Shown here one piece after another: positions 51,995-61,448 of a stretch of 64,000 bases of DNA. A program made the translations under genes and the position numbers. The stretch comes from Embleya scabrispora DSM 41855. GTDB taxonomy: Bacteria; Actinomycetota; Actinomycetes; Streptomycetales; Streptomycetaceae. The DNA is taken from assembly GCF_000372745.1 (NCBI RefSeq), contig NZ_KB889693.1, positions 1 through 64,000 on the forward strand, read 5' to 3'. The notes under the pieces were generated by a model that was not told where the DNA came from, did not search any database, and was given only the letters and a program-made list of their open reading frames with translations. The number at the start of each line of letters is the position of its first letter. Position 1 is the first letter of the stretch.

Positions 51995-52896
51995 CGACAT
52001 CACTGGATCCCGGTGCACCGGACGCCGGAACGCCGCTGCGTTACACCGCCTTCTCCGCCGACCCCACCGGCGGCAACCCCGCCGGCGTCGTCCTGGCCGC
52101 CGACGGGCTCGACGATCCGGCGATGCTCGCGATCGCCGCCGAACTCGGCTACTCCGAGACCGCGTTCCTCACCCGATCCGGTGCCGGCGACGACACCGCG
52201 GCAGCTCGCGCCTTCGACGTGCGCTACTTCAGCCCGTTGGCCGAGGTCTCCTTCTGCGGCCATGCCACCGTGGCGGCGGCGGTCGCGGTCGCCGAGCGGA
52301 TCGGCCCGGGCGAACTCGTCTTCGCCACCCGTGCCGGCACCGTCCCGGTCGACGTGGTCGCCGCCGCCGACGGCAGTCTGCGCGCCACGCTGACCAGCGT
52401 CGAACCCCACCACCGCGAGGTCCCGTCCGCCGATGTCGCCCGGGCGCTGGCCCTGCTCGGTTGGGCCGCCGGCGACCTGGACCCGGCCATCCCGCCGAGC
52501 TACGCCTACGCGGGCGCCCACCACCTGATCCTGGCCGCCGGCACCCGGGCCCGACTGGCCGAGCTGCGCTACGACTTCGACGGTCTGGCCGAGTTCATGC
52601 GGGCCCGCGATCTGACCACCCTGCAACTGCTGTGGCGCGAGTCGGCGGACACCTTCCACGTGCGCGACCCGTTCCCGATCGGCGGCGTCGTCGAGGACCC
52701 GGCCACCGGCGCCGCGGCCGCCGCCCTCGGCCACTACCTGAGGGCCCGGGGCCTGGTCCGCCCGCCCGCCACGCTCACGCTGCACCAGGGCGAGGACCTG
52801 GGCCGCCCCGGCGTGCTGACCGTCGACCTGCGCGCCGACGACACGCGCGTACGGGTCTCCGGTGTGGCCGTGCCGATCCCGGATCCGCTCGGCTGA
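51991..52896 (+). CDS. PhzF family epimerase/isomerase-like protein
   Basis: 301 residues. PhzF pattern: TAFSADPTGGNPAGVVL at the N-terminus, the catalytic Glu in YSETAFLT, FSPLAEVSFCGHATVAAA, and EDPATGAAAAALGHYL near the C-terminus. The two mirrored half-domains are complete. ATG overlaps the hydrolase stop. PhzF enzymes isomerise small hydroxylated acids; the substrate here is unknown and no phenazine genes are nearby. Confidence 0.92.
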   Translation: MTTSLDPGAPDAGTPLRYTAFSADPTGGNPAGVVLAADGLDDPAMLAIAAELGYSETAFLTRSGAGDDTAAARAFDVRYFSPLAEVSFCGHATVAAAVAVAERIGPGELVFATRAGTVPVDVVAAADGSLRATLTSVEPHHREVPSADVARALALLGWAAGDLDPAIPPSYAYAGAHHLILAAGTRARLAELRYDFDGLAEFMRARDLTTLQLLWRESADTFHVRDPFPIGGVVEDPATGAAAAALGHYLRARGLVRPPATLTLHQGEDLGRPGVLTVDLRADDTRVRVSGVAVPIPDPLG

Positions 52897-53021
52897 GGAC
52901 GCCGGTCGGGCCCCCGCCGGCCGGGACGCCGTCCTCGGGCCGCCGAACCGCGACCCGAGCCGGTCGACCCGAGCCGGGCAACGCGCTTCGCCCCACCTCG
53001 CGTTCGCCAATTTGTGACAGC

Positions 53022-53037
53022 ACTGGTCCAGACCATT
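53022..53037 (+). promoter_or_regulatory. DasR-type operator (dre) before the LPMO gene
   Basis: ACTGGTCCAGACCATT matches the Streptomyces dre consensus (ACTGGTCTAGACCACT-like) at nearly every position. It lies 238 bases before the LPMO start, in the 378-bp gap after phzF. DasR represses chitin and N-acetylglucosamine genes and is released by glucosamine-6-phosphate. Confidence 0.85.
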
Positions 53038-53274
53038 GACCGCCTCGAAGCGGCCCTCCTAACGTGAAAGAGCGCTCCCGGTAACGAAGGCACGCGACTC
53101 GCGCAGGTCGCATCGACACGGTCCGCGTCCGGACCGTGTGGCTTCACGTTCGGATGCGGATTCGACGTCCCATCGACTCGACGGTGCCGCCCGCGGCATG
53201 CGGACGGCGGTTCGAGACCGCGCCCGAACGGGTCGTCCAGTCCCGGCACGACTTCGTTCACGAGGAGAAGTTCC

Positions 53275-53868
53275 ATGCGCAAGAGGACCATCCTGGCCAC
53301 GCTGAGCGCCGCGGCGGTCGCCCTGCCCTTCATGATGCTGCCGTCCTCCGCCTCCGCCCACGGGTTCATCTCCAGCCCGAAGAGCCGCTCCGCGCTGTGC
53401 GGCGAGGGCAAGGTCAAGAGGTGCGGCCAGATCCAGTGGGAGCCGCAGAGCGTCGAGGGCCCCAAGGGCTACCCGGCGGGCGGTCCCGCCGACGGCAGGT
53501 TGTGCGCCGGCGCGGACGGCCGGTGGGCCCCGCTCGACGACCCGCGCAACGGCACCTGGCCGGCCACCGCACTCACCTCGGGCGCCTCGTTCAGCTTCAC
53601 CTGGGAAATCGAGGCCCGGCACTCGACAAGCACGTTCCGCTACTACATCACCAAGCCGAGCTGGAATCCCACCCAGCCGATCAGCCGCGCCCAGATCGAG
53701 AGCACGCCGTTCCTGACCGTGCCCTACGGCGGCGCCCTGCCCGCCGCGCACACGGTGCACACCGGCACCCTCCCGGCCGGCCGCACCGGCCAGGCGCTGA
53801 TCTTCGCGGTCTGGGACGTCGCGGACACCGACAACGCGTTCTACTCGTGCTCCGACGTGAAGTTCTGA
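53275..53868 (+). CDS. Lytic polysaccharide monooxygenase, AA10 family (chitin/cellulose active)
   Basis: 197 residues. Signal peptide of 28 residues ends SASA, giving mature N-terminal His29 (HGFISSPKSR), which binds copper together with H116 in EARHSTSTFRYYITK. The axial Phe lies near the C-terminus in NAFYSCSDVKF. Single domain, no carbohydrate-binding module, and four to five Cys for disulfides. GAGGAGAAG precedes ATG. It cleaves crystalline polysaccharide oxidatively outside the cell. The DasR-type site upstream points to chitin as substrate. Confidence 0.95.
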   Translation: MRKRTILATLSAAAVALPFMMLPSSASAHGFISSPKSRSALCGEGKVKRCGQIQWEPQSVEGPKGYPAGGPADGRLCAGADGRWAPLDDPRNGTWPATALTSGASFSFTWEIEARHSTSTFRYYITKPSWNPTQPISRAQIESTPFLTVPYGGALPAAHTVHTGTLPAGRTGQALIFAVWDVADTDNAFYSCSDVKF

Positions 53869-54449
53869 CCGAACACCGTGCGCCCGGCGGCCGGACGCGG
53901 CACACCGCGCCGCCGGGTCCGGCCGCGACACGCGCTCCGCACCGAGGCCGGCGCGCCCGGGTCCGGCCCGGATGCCCCACCGCCCGATCGTGACGGACCG
54001 CACGTCGTGACCGACCGCACCACCCGATCGTGGCCGACCGCCGACCACCCCGCACCCGTCACCTGCTCCTCGGCGCGTGCCTCGATCAGCGACCGGCGGA
54101 TGTACGGCACGAGCCACGGCAGTTGCGACATCGCCGACACCGCCGGCCGAGAGGCACCACCCGCCCCGCGCGTGCGACCGTCGCCGCCGCGTCCGGGTCC
54201 GGGTACAGGCACGGGAACGGAAACGGGTACGGGTCCCCCGCAGCCAACCGGCGTAGCGCCCGGCCCTCCCCGATCGTTGCCGGCGGATCCGGGTGATCAC
54301 CCACCGCCCCCACTCGCGGAGATATCGCCACAGGCGAACCCGACGCAGGCCCATCCGCCCGTTCGGACACGCCCCGTGCGGACAGTTGGTGGACCTCCAT
54401 CGGACTGCACCTGGAAGGATGGGCAGGATGGAGGGGCACGGTTCGCACG
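53869..54449 (+). other. Gene-free stretch with a G-run tract
   Basis: 581 bp without a supportable gene. At 54191-54236 there is a tract of GGG runs separated by short spacers (GGGTCCGGGTAC, ACGGGAACGGAAACGGGTAC), which could form a G-quadruplex on the plus strand. A promoter for the following gene should lie near its end. Confidence 0.4.
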
Positions 54450-55808
54450 GTGACGGGAGCAGGCGTGGTGGTCGGATCCGCACGACGGTCCCTCGGGGTC
54501 GGCCTTCCGCTGTCGATCACGCTCGCGCCGCTGCTCCTGGCCATGCTCCCGACCGCGTTCGCCGGCGGCGAGACACGCCCGTGGCGTCGGCGCAAGGACG
54601 CCGCCCGCTCGGCGGCGCTGGCCGCACGCGAGGCGGCGGGTGAGGCGTTCCTCCAGCTCGACACCGCGCAGCGGGACATGATGCTCTCGCTGGAGACGGT
54701 CCGGGCCGTCCGCGGCGCGCGCGGCACCGAGGACGCACTGCGCGGCTTCGCGGCGGTCAGCCTGCGGATCGACGAGGCGAGCGCGGCATACATCGCACTG
54801 ATGGACCGGTATCCGCTGGACGCCGAACTGGAGACCGACGAGTACGAGGCGGCCCGTCGGGAGTTGACCGAAACCGCGCGCAAGCTGGACGCGGTCCGCC
54901 AGGACCTGGACCGGTTCGGCACCTCGCTCGGCCCGCTGCTCGCCGATGCCGAGCACGCGCTCGGGCAGTTGCCGCCGGCCGTGGATCGGGCCCGCCGGGC
55001 CGCCGCCGAGGCCGCCGAGGCGGTCGCCGACACCGAGCGGGCCGGCCTGGGCACGAGCGGCCTCACCGCCCGCCTGACCGCGATCCGGAGCGATCTGGCC
55101 GAGCTGGACCGCGGCCCGGCCGCGCTCGGCATCCCGGGCACGCTGGAGATCGCGCGCCGGATCGAGACCTCGGCCGGTGAATTGCGCGCCGAGGCCGAAC
55201 GACTGCCCCGGCAGCGCGAGGAGGTGACCAATCGGCTTTCCTCGCTGCGCACCCGCGCCCAGGCCCTGGAGTCCCGGCTGACCGGCGTCGAACCCGCCCT
55301 GCACCGCCTGCGCCGCGACTACGTCCAGTCCTGCTGGACCGACCTGGAGCAGGTCCCGGCCAAGGCCCGCCAGTCGCTGGGCGTCGCGCACGCCCGCCTG
55401 GAGGAGGCCGGCGCCGCGGCCGGACGCGGTGAGTACGCCGACGCGGTCAGCCGCCTGGCCACCGCGCGAGCCACCCTCAAGGACGCCGACGAGGCGATGG
55501 CCTCGGTCAACGACCGCCTGCGTGCGCTGGAGGAGGTGGCCCGCGACCCGGAGGCCGAGCTGGAGCGCACCCGATTCGCGCTGCGCGACGCCCAGCGGCT
55601 CGCGCTCGGCGGCCGCGCCAACGCCGAGGAGCGCTACGCCCGCCGGCTGGACGCGCTGGTCTTTCGCCTGGAGGCGATCGCCGCCGAACCGGAGAACCCG
55701 CGCCCGGACTGGTGGCGCTTCCTCAGCGAGACCCGCGGCATTCGGGCCGAGGTCGCGGCCACCGTGCAGGTCATCCGCGAGGACCGGGCCGGCCCCGGAC
55801 CACGCTGA
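54450..55808 (+). CDS. Membrane-anchored coiled-coil protein
   Basis: 452 residues from GTG 54450. One hydrophobic segment (about 19-38, LPLSITLAPLLLAMLPTAFA), then nearly 400 residues of charged, Ala/Leu/Arg/Glu-rich sequence in heptads (AARRELTETARKLDAVRQDL, LESRLTGVEPALHRLRRDYV), that is, long coiled coils. No enzymatic motif. The start is uncertain: GGAGGGG lies 14 bases upstream. A structural or envelope-related role is inferred from the layout. A TPM-type domain, seen in similar longer proteins, is absent. Confidence 0.75.
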   Translation: MTGAGVVVGSARRSLGVGLPLSITLAPLLLAMLPTAFAGGETRPWRRRKDAARSAALAAREAAGEAFLQLDTAQRDMMLSLETVRAVRGARGTEDALRGFAAVSLRIDEASAAYIALMDRYPLDAELETDEYEAARRELTETARKLDAVRQDLDRFGTSLGPLLADAEHALGQLPPAVDRARRAAAEAAEAVADTERAGLGTSGLTARLTAIRSDLAELDRGPAALGIPGTLEIARRIETSAGELRAEAERLPRQREEVTNRLSSLRTRAQALESRLTGVEPALHRLRRDYVQSCWTDLEQVPAKARQSLGVAHARLEEAGAAAGRGEYADAVSRLATARATLKDADEAMASVNDRLRALEEVARDPEAELERTRFALRDAQRLALGGRANAEERYARRLDALVFRLEAIAAEPENPRPDWWRFLSETRGIRAEVAATVQVIREDRAGPGPR

Positions 55809-56062
55809 TGTCACGGTGCGTCAATCCCCTGGGTCAAAAACGCGACATTTTGCGCTTTCGATACACATTACGCCACTCAGCGTAGTGAAACCGTCGCCAT
55901 GTTCGACCAGTCGGGTAAAGAATCGGCACCTTCGGCCACCTTCCCGAAATTCAAGGTTTAAAGTCGTCGGACCGGCCGACTTCGGGACCTTGGTCCCGAT
56001 TCACGGGTCCGAAACCCCGAGCGCCGCGCCGTCGACCACCTGCCGACACCGGGAAGTCGCAC

Positions 56063-56542
56063 ATGCCCGTGCTCTTGATGCTCCTGTTCGCCCTTCTCCT
56101 CGTGCTCGCGCTGCCGAGTCTGCGCGCGTCGCGCCGTGCTCCGCGGACCGCCGCCGCGCTGCCGCTGCACACGAACGACATGACCGACATGCATCGCATG
56201 ATGGTTCTCGCGTACCAGGAGGAGCGGGCGGTGCTGCATCGCCAGGCGGTCACCTGGCTGCACTCGCTCGGCCGCGGCCCGCTGCGGGTGACCGACGCGC
56301 AGGCGGCGACCGGTAACCGCGGTTGCGACCTGGTTACCCTGGGCGACGGCACCGTGCTCGGCCTGTCCTCGACCGGGCTGGTCATGCACGAGTTGTGCGG
56401 TGCGCTCGACCGATTCACCGAGGTGGCACTGACCCGGGTGCGGGCGGCGCGCGACGGCTTCGAGCTGACCTTCGACATGGAGTGCGGGCGGCAGTTGCAC
56501 GCCCGGGCCGAACTGCTGACCGTCCGCGGCGCCTGCGTCTGA
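56063..56542 (+). CDS. Hypothetical membrane-anchored protein
   Basis: 159 residues. N-terminal membrane helix (VLLMLLFALLLVLALPSL) then Arg-rich link and a soluble part. The C-terminal half has strands around GNRGCDLVTLGDGTVLGLSS and a Cys in MHELCG and in MECGRQ. GGGAAG precedes the ATG. No family recognised. It lies between the coiled-coil gene and the convergent Ter genes. Confidence 0.65.
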   Translation: MPVLLMLLFALLLVLALPSLRASRRAPRTAAALPLHTNDMTDMHRMMVLAYQEERAVLHRQAVTWLHSLGRGPLRVTDAQAATGNRGCDLVTLGDGTVLGLSSTGLVMHELCGALDRFTEVALTRVRAARDGFELTFDMECGRQLHARAELLTVRGACV

Positions 56543-56601
56543 GCCGCCCCCGGATCCCGCGCCCCGGACCCGGCTCCGCCCACCGCTCCACCCCCGACAT
56601 G

Positions 56602-56629
56602 GACGCCCTCGGCCGCGGCCGAGGGCGTC
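56602..56629. terminator. Palindromic terminator between convergent genes
   Basis: GACGCCCTCGGCC (56602-56614) and GGCCGAGGGCGTC (56617-56629) form a perfect palindrome with only GC between. It serves the gene ending at 56542 and the HAD gene ending at 56676. Confidence 0.75.
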
Positions 56630-56675
56630 GGTGCATTGTCCGGCGGGTCCGCGCCCGCCCGGATGTCGCGGCGAG

Positions 56676-57494
56676 TCACTCGACCGGCAGGCGACTCCGC
56701 TCCAGCAGCCAGGCCGCGATCCGCTCGCCCGCCGTCACACCCTGTGCGGTCAGCGCCTCGACGTGCGGCGCCGACCAGTTCGTCTCGGCCAGTTCGCCGT
56801 GCCCCGGCCGTACCCCGGCGTCCGCCGCACGCAGCAGCTCGATGTCCAGCAGCGAGTCGCCCGCGGCGAACACCGCCTCGGCGCCGGCCCGCCGGGCCAC
56901 CTCGCGCACCGCGTCGCCCTTGGTCAGCGCCTCCGGGACGAGGTAGAGCTTGCGGCCCTGGAGCGAGACGCCGTAGCCGCGCTCGGCCGCCCACGCGGTC
57001 GTCTCGGGCACGAACTCCGGCGGCAGTTCCGCCCGTTCCACCACCAAGTAGGTGAACAGGTCCTCCGCCACCCGGAGTTTGTGGGTCCACTCGGGGCGGG
57101 TGACCCGTTCCAGATGGGCCACCACCTCCGGCAGCGGAGCGGCGTTCTCGGCCAGGCCCTTGCGCACTCCCGCGTGCCAGTCCGGGTCGCTCTCACCGTG
57201 CACGAGCAGGTGGCCGCCGTTCGCGCAGATCGCGAACTCCGGGGCCCGGCCGGGCAGTACGATCCGCCCGTACTGCTCGCGGGTGCGCGTGGTGGTGGGC
57301 ACGAAGGTGGTCCGCTCGGCCAGTTCGGCGAGCAGCGCGACGGCGTCCCGGGTGACGAACGACATCGGCGCGCCGTCGTACTCCTCCACACACACCAGCT
57401 CGGGTGTCGGGTCCGTCGCCGCCAGGCCCAGTCGGGCGGCGGCCCCGGAGTAGACGAGGGTGCGGTCCAGATCGCTGGCCACCACGACACTCAC
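56676..57494 (-). CDS. HAD family hydrolase of the Ter cluster
   Basis: 272 residues from GTG 57494, which overlaps the previous stop (GTGA). HAD motif I SDLDRTLVYS (nucleophile Asp about 8), motif II TTTRT, motif III Lys in TKGDAVRE and motif IV FAAGDSLLDIELL. The cap is of the Cof/sucrose-phosphatase kind. Such a phosphatase is a regular member of Ter operons and is thought to act on a phosphorylated nucleoside-like intermediate (published comparative genomics, recalled). Confidence 0.87.
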   Translation of the reverse strand: MSVVVASDLDRTLVYSGAAARLGLAATDPTPELVCVEEYDGAPMSFVTRDAVALLAELAERTTFVPTTTRTREQYGRIVLPGRAPEFAICANGGHLLVHGESDPDWHAGVRKGLAENAAPLPEVVAHLERVTRPEWTHKLRVAEDLFTYLVVERAELPPEFVPETTAWAAERGYGVSLQGRKLYLVPEALTKGDAVREVARRAGAEAVFAAGDSLLDIELLRAADAGVRPGHGELAETNWSAPHVEALTAQGVTAGERIAAWLLERSRLPVE

Positions 57495-58663
57495 GCGTTG
57501 CTCCCTTCCCGGCGAAAGCCGGGTTTGACCAAACCGACGCACGAGTACGGCAGGTCGTCCACGTCGACGACCGGAACCCCGCGCTGCGCGGCGAGCATCC
57601 GCACGTGGTCCAACTCCGCGCCGACGCCCTTGCGGGCCAGGATCTGCCACGGGACCCGGCGCAGCAGCACCCGGGTGGTCTCGCCGACACCGGGCTTGAT
57701 CAGGTTGATGTTGTCGATCTCGTACTCGACGCCGATCCGCTCGACCGCACGCCACCCCTCCCAGGTCGGCGATCGATCGCTCGCGGCCAGTACCGGTCGA
57801 TCGCGCGCGACGTCCTCGCTCACCGCGGCGAACCGCGCGGCGACGGTGTCCAGGAACAGGCCGGAGACGTCGGCCTCGGCCAACTCGGCGTAGAACTTCG
57901 CGCCGTGGAACTCGTCCGGGCCGATCAGGTCGTCCCGCAGCACGGTGCGCGAAACCAGCCCGGAGACCGTCGAGTTCAGGCACGCGGACGGGACCAGGAA
58001 GTCGTCGCGGGTGCCGTAGGTGCGCACGCACGAGCCCGGGTCGGCGAGCACGGCCAGTTCCGGGTCGAAGCGCATGCCGGTGGTCTCGGCGGTCAGCTCC
58101 AGCGCGTCGGACAACTCCCGGGTGATCGCGCCCTTGCCGGTCCAGCCGTCCACGAAGACGATCCGCGAGGGGTCGAACTCGCGGCCCAGCCAGCGCAGTG
58201 CGGTGGTGTCGATGCCGCGTCCGCGCACGATCGACACGGCGAAGTGCGGCAGGGTCAGGCCGTGCGCGCGCCGGGCCCAGCGGCGCATCAGCACGCCCAC
58301 CGGGGTGCCGGCGCGGGCGAGCGAGACCAGCACCGCATCGTGGCCGCGTTCGGCCAGGATGGTCTCGGTGACCACGCCGACGGCGTGCGCGATCCGGTCC
58401 GCGGATGCGTCCAACGCGGCGTGGAACAGCGCCTGGTACTCGGGCGAGGGCTGGTACTCGATCGGCAGCGACTCGGCGTAGTGCGCGCCCGCGTGCTGGA
58501 TCGCCTCCTCGCGCTCCTCGAGCGGTGCCTCCAACTCCACCGCGGACAGGTCCTTGAGCAGCCAGGCGACCTCGTCGGCGGCGTAGGAGGAGAACGCGGG
58601 CCCGTACAGCGGGTCCGGCAGTTTGCCGGTGTCGTGCCCGTGCGGGCTCGGCTGGTGGTTCAT
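57491..58663 (-). CDS. StiP family protein with C-terminal PELOTA-type RNA-binding domain
   Basis: 390 residues. The N-terminal part (about 15-300) follows the StiP/cysteine-protease-like family of Ter operons: YGPAFSSYAADEVAWLLKDL, LVSLARAGTPVGVLMRRW and RIVFVDGWTGKGAITREL, which also look like a phosphoribosyltransferase-type loop. The C-terminal 85 residues (INLIKPGVGETTRVLLRR, GAELDHVRMLAAQRGVPV) form a PELOTA-like RNA-binding fold, as in ribosomal L7Ae relatives. Overlaps both neighbours by four bases. Likely part of a biosynthetic set making a nucleoside-like stress metabolite. Confidence 0.82.
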   Translation of the reverse strand: MNHQPSPHGHDTGKLPDPLYGPAFSSYAADEVAWLLKDLSAVELEAPLEEREEAIQHAGAHYAESLPIEYQPSPEYQALFHAALDASADRIAHAVGVVTETILAERGHDAVLVSLARAGTPVGVLMRRWARRAHGLTLPHFAVSIVRGRGIDTTALRWLGREFDPSRIVFVDGWTGKGAITRELSDALELTAETTGMRFDPELAVLADPGSCVRTYGTRDDFLVPSACLNSTVSGLVSRTVLRDDLIGPDEFHGAKFYAELAEADVSGLFLDTVAARFAAVSEDVARDRPVLAASDRSPTWEGWRAVERIGVEYEIDNINLIKPGVGETTRVLLRRVPWQILARKGVGAELDHVRMLAAQRGVPVVDVDDLPYSCVGLVKPGFRREGSNA

Positions 58664-59925
58664 GACCTGCGCACCTCGGGGGTGAAGGAGGGGACAACGA
58701 GCAGACCGACGTGGTCGGTGATCCGGGACAGCACGTCCGGCAGCCCACCGGGCGCGTGCAGTTCGGGAGTGTCGGCGACCGAGTCGACGACGACCAGCAC
58801 CTCGTCGAACCGTCGCGCGGGATCGGTGCCGGCCGCGACGTTGTACGCGTAGCGGACGCCGGGACCGTCCGACGGGTCGTCGTGGGCCGGGAATTGCAAC
58901 CTGGTGCGGATCGCGTAGCCGGGATCGTCGACCGCGAGCACCGGCGAGCGGGTCGTGGTCGAGTAGCGCACCTCGACGTCCGCCGCGACGTGTTCGGCCA
59001 GCGCCCGGGCCAGCCGCAGCGGCGTGTACATCAGTTCCTCGAAGCCGAGCACCAGGATCCGCCGGCCGACCACCTGTTCGGCCAGTGCGGCGCCCAGCGT
59101 GGGCAACGCCCGCTCCAATGCGTCCTGATCGGCCTGGGTGAACCCGTGCCGGCCGCCGTCGGGCAACCCGGCGGGCCAGTCCAGGTCGAGGGTGCGCACC
59201 TTGCCGGGCCCGTCGTCGTCGGCCGGTTGGCCGCCGTCGTGCTCGGCCACCAGCGCGGTGCCGCGCACGAGCACGTCCTCGGGCAGTTCGACGGTGCCCG
59301 CGGCCAGGCTGACCAGGTCCACCCGGGCGCCGAGTTCGGCCGCGAGCACCGCCAAGCCGGCCCGATCGGCGGGGCCGCGCACATCGATCAGCGCCGCGAT
59401 CACGTAGTGCGCGCGCGGCGCCACCGTGTGCAGCTCGCGAATGGTGTTGGCGACCGTGAGTCCGGTCGACAGTTCGTCGTCCACCAGGACCAAGGGCTCG
59501 GTTCCGGCCAGGAGTTGCGGATCACGCGGCAGGATCAGATGCGAGGTGGCGTGCGAGTGCTCCTCCTCGAACGCGCCGAACTGGGCGACCCCGGCCACCG
59601 GGCGACGGGTCGAGTGCAGGTAGGTCGCCCCGGGCAGGACCTCGGCCACACAGTGCCCCAGGCCGGTCGCGGTCTCCGCGTAGCCGAGCACCACCGGCGT
59701 CGGCTCGCCGGCCAGGACGCTCGCCACCCGCGCGCCCAATGCACGGCCCGCGTCGTGAACCACCGCGGGCAGTTGCGGAATGTGCTTGCCGAGCACGGTG
59801 GACACCAGCAGGTGGGCCCGGCGCGGGTTGCGGCGCAGCGCGAGCCCGACCAGCGCGTCGAGTCCGTCCCCCGCGAGCGCCACGTCGAGTCGCTCGGCGA
59901 CCCAACTCCCCGACCAGGTTTCCAT
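58660..59925 (-). CDS. Phosphoribosyltransferase of the Ter cluster (TRSP domain type)
   Basis: 421 residues from ATG 59925. PRTase loop LVLVDDELSTGLTVANTIRE (about 135-154) with the acidic pair followed by small residues that bind the ribose-5-phosphate. Earlier, VVLGYAETATGLGHCVAEVL looks like a second PRTase-type loop. The C-terminal part is the TRSP domain (ILVLGFEELMYTPLRLARAL). The start is not sure: no good ribosome-binding site precedes ATG 59925, and a TTG at 59940 is possible. ATGA overlap with the next gene makes one operon. Confidence 0.82.
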   Translation of the reverse strand: METWSGSWVAERLDVALAGDGLDALVGLALRRNPRRAHLLVSTVLGKHIPQLPAVVHDAGRALGARVASVLAGEPTPVVLGYAETATGLGHCVAEVLPGATYLHSTRRPVAGVAQFGAFEEEHSHATSHLILPRDPQLLAGTEPLVLVDDELSTGLTVANTIRELHTVAPRAHYVIAALIDVRGPADRAGLAVLAAELGARVDLVSLAAGTVELPEDVLVRGTALVAEHDGGQPADDDGPGKVRTLDLDWPAGLPDGGRHGFTQADQDALERALPTLGAALAEQVVGRRILVLGFEELMYTPLRLARALAEHVAADVEVRYSTTTRSPVLAVDDPGYAIRTRLQFPAHDDPSDGPGVRYAYNVAAGTDPARRFDEVLVVVDSVADTPELHAPGGLPDVLSRITDHVGLLVVPSFTPEVRRS

Positions 59926-60024
59926 CCGATGTTCACTCAACGCACGAACTCGCTTCCCTCGACACCGATCGCATCCCACCGCCGCGGGGCCACCCGGCCC
60001 GTCGGCTCCTTCACCGCATGCCCG

Positions 60025-61197
60025 TCACTCCATGCCGGCCGCGAGCAGGTCGACGAAGGTGACCTCCTCGCCCGCGACGCCGAACGCCTGCGCCCGCCGC
60101 AATATCGCCTGGGCCCAGGCCCGGTGCGGCTTCACCTCGTTCATCTTGTTCGTGTACGCCGAGCGCAGCACCCCGCCGCCGGCCGCGCTCTCGGCCAGGA
60201 TGTCGGTGGCGTCGCAGTACTCCTCGTGGGTGACCACCGACATCGCGTGGATCACCGCCACGTGGCTGGGGTGGATCGCGGTCTTGCCGAGCAGACCGTT
60301 GGCCTTGTCCAGTTCCAGCTCGCGGATCAGCCCGTCCAGGTCCGCCGAGATCAGCCGGGTACGCAGTTCGACCGCCTCGTCCGGGTCCTCGGCCTCGGCG
60401 AACGGGGTGCGGCGCAGCTGCGGCTTGAACAGTCGCTCGCCCTGCGGGAAGTACTCCCACACCGGTCCGCTGATCACGTGTCCGGTGCCGTCCGCGCGGC
60501 CGAACACGTTGACTATGTCCCCGATCAGGCCCGCCACCAGGTGCACGTCGTACGCGGTCAGGTCGCGCGAGCGGCGCAGCGCGTACGCGGACTGGAAGTC
60601 GGTGGCCCCGATCCGCACCGCGAGGATCTTGTCCCGGTGCGCGGCGACCAGCTCGGCGAGCTCGGCGAGCACCGCGCGCCGGTGTTCGAGGTAGGCGATC
60701 GAGGGCGACTCCAGCACCGGCATCGCGTACAGCCGACGTCCGCTGAGTGCGATCGCCTCGTCCAGCGCCTTGAGGTAGCGCGCGCCGCTGTCCGGCTCGA
60801 ACTTGGGCAGCACGAATCCGGACAGCACTTTCAGGGTGTCGCCGAGCCGCTCGGTCAGGTCGGTGATCTGCTCGGGGTGGCGGACCCGGATGAACAGCAG
60901 CGGGCCCTCGACCTTGGAGCGGGCGAACTCGGCCAGTTGCTCGACCAGGTTCTGCTCGGCGCCGACCACCTCGCGGTCGTCGATCGAGTCCTCCAGGCAC
61001 AACACCATCGAGGTCACGCCGCGGGCGGCCTGTTTGACGATGTCCGCCGCGAGCGTGACGCGCGTCGCGGGGCTGTACAGCGTCGCACCGAGGGCCGCGG
61101 CCAGGACGGCGGAGTCGCTGTCCCGGTCGAAGGTCTCCGGCGGGCGGTGGAACAGATGATCGCGGACCGCATCGTCCAGGTAGCCGAAATGCCGCAT
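60025..61197 (-). CDS. HpcH/HpaI aldolase / citrate lyase-like enzyme of the Ter cluster
   Basis: 390 residues from ATG 61197 (GAGGGGG upstream). TIM-barrel C-C lyase: SMVLCLEDSIDDREVVGAEQ carries the metal-binding Glu/Asp region, LLFIRVRHPEQ follows, and FVLPKFEPDSG is the next strand. LYAMPVLESPSIAYLEHR and AVRIGATDFQSAYALRR provide acidic active-site residues. It heads the four-gene operon with PRTase, StiP and HAD genes, at a gap of 99 bp. In Ter systems this lyase is predicted to supply a building block. Confidence 0.85.
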   Translation of the reverse strand: MRHFGYLDDAVRDHLFHRPPETFDRDSDSAVLAAALGATLYSPATRVTLAADIVKQAARGVTSMVLCLEDSIDDREVVGAEQNLVEQLAEFARSKVEGPLLFIRVRHPEQITDLTERLGDTLKVLSGFVLPKFEPDSGARYLKALDEAIALSGRRLYAMPVLESPSIAYLEHRRAVLAELAELVAAHRDKILAVRIGATDFQSAYALRRSRDLTAYDVHLVAGLIGDIVNVFGRADGTGHVISGPVWEYFPQGERLFKPQLRRTPFAEAEDPDEAVELRTRLISADLDGLIRELELDKANGLLGKTAIHPSHVAVIHAMSVVTHEEYCDATDILAESAAGGGVLRSAYTNKMNEVKPHRAWAQAILRRAQAFGVAGEEVTFVDLLAAGME

Positions 61198-61448
61198 CGT
61201 GATCTGATCCCCCTCGACTGACGGTGGTGGTGGCAAAGGCGCGTCGGGGCGGGAAACCCGTACGCGCCCTGGTGCTTCGGAAATGGCGCATTCGCGCCTT
61301 GCCGGTGAGCCGCCGGCAGGCGCTGCCTACGGTAACCGAAAAGCAAAATCGAAGGCGTACGATCCGGTTATAGGACCATGTGTTCACACAATCGTCACGA
61401 GCCTGACCCACGTTGAGCGCAGCTCCTTCGGGACGGCAGGATGGGCGC

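Noticed and set aside
53878-54453. Open frame of 191 codons between the LPMO and coiled-coil genes
   Set aside because: Pro/Thr/Arg low complexity without domain or start signal.
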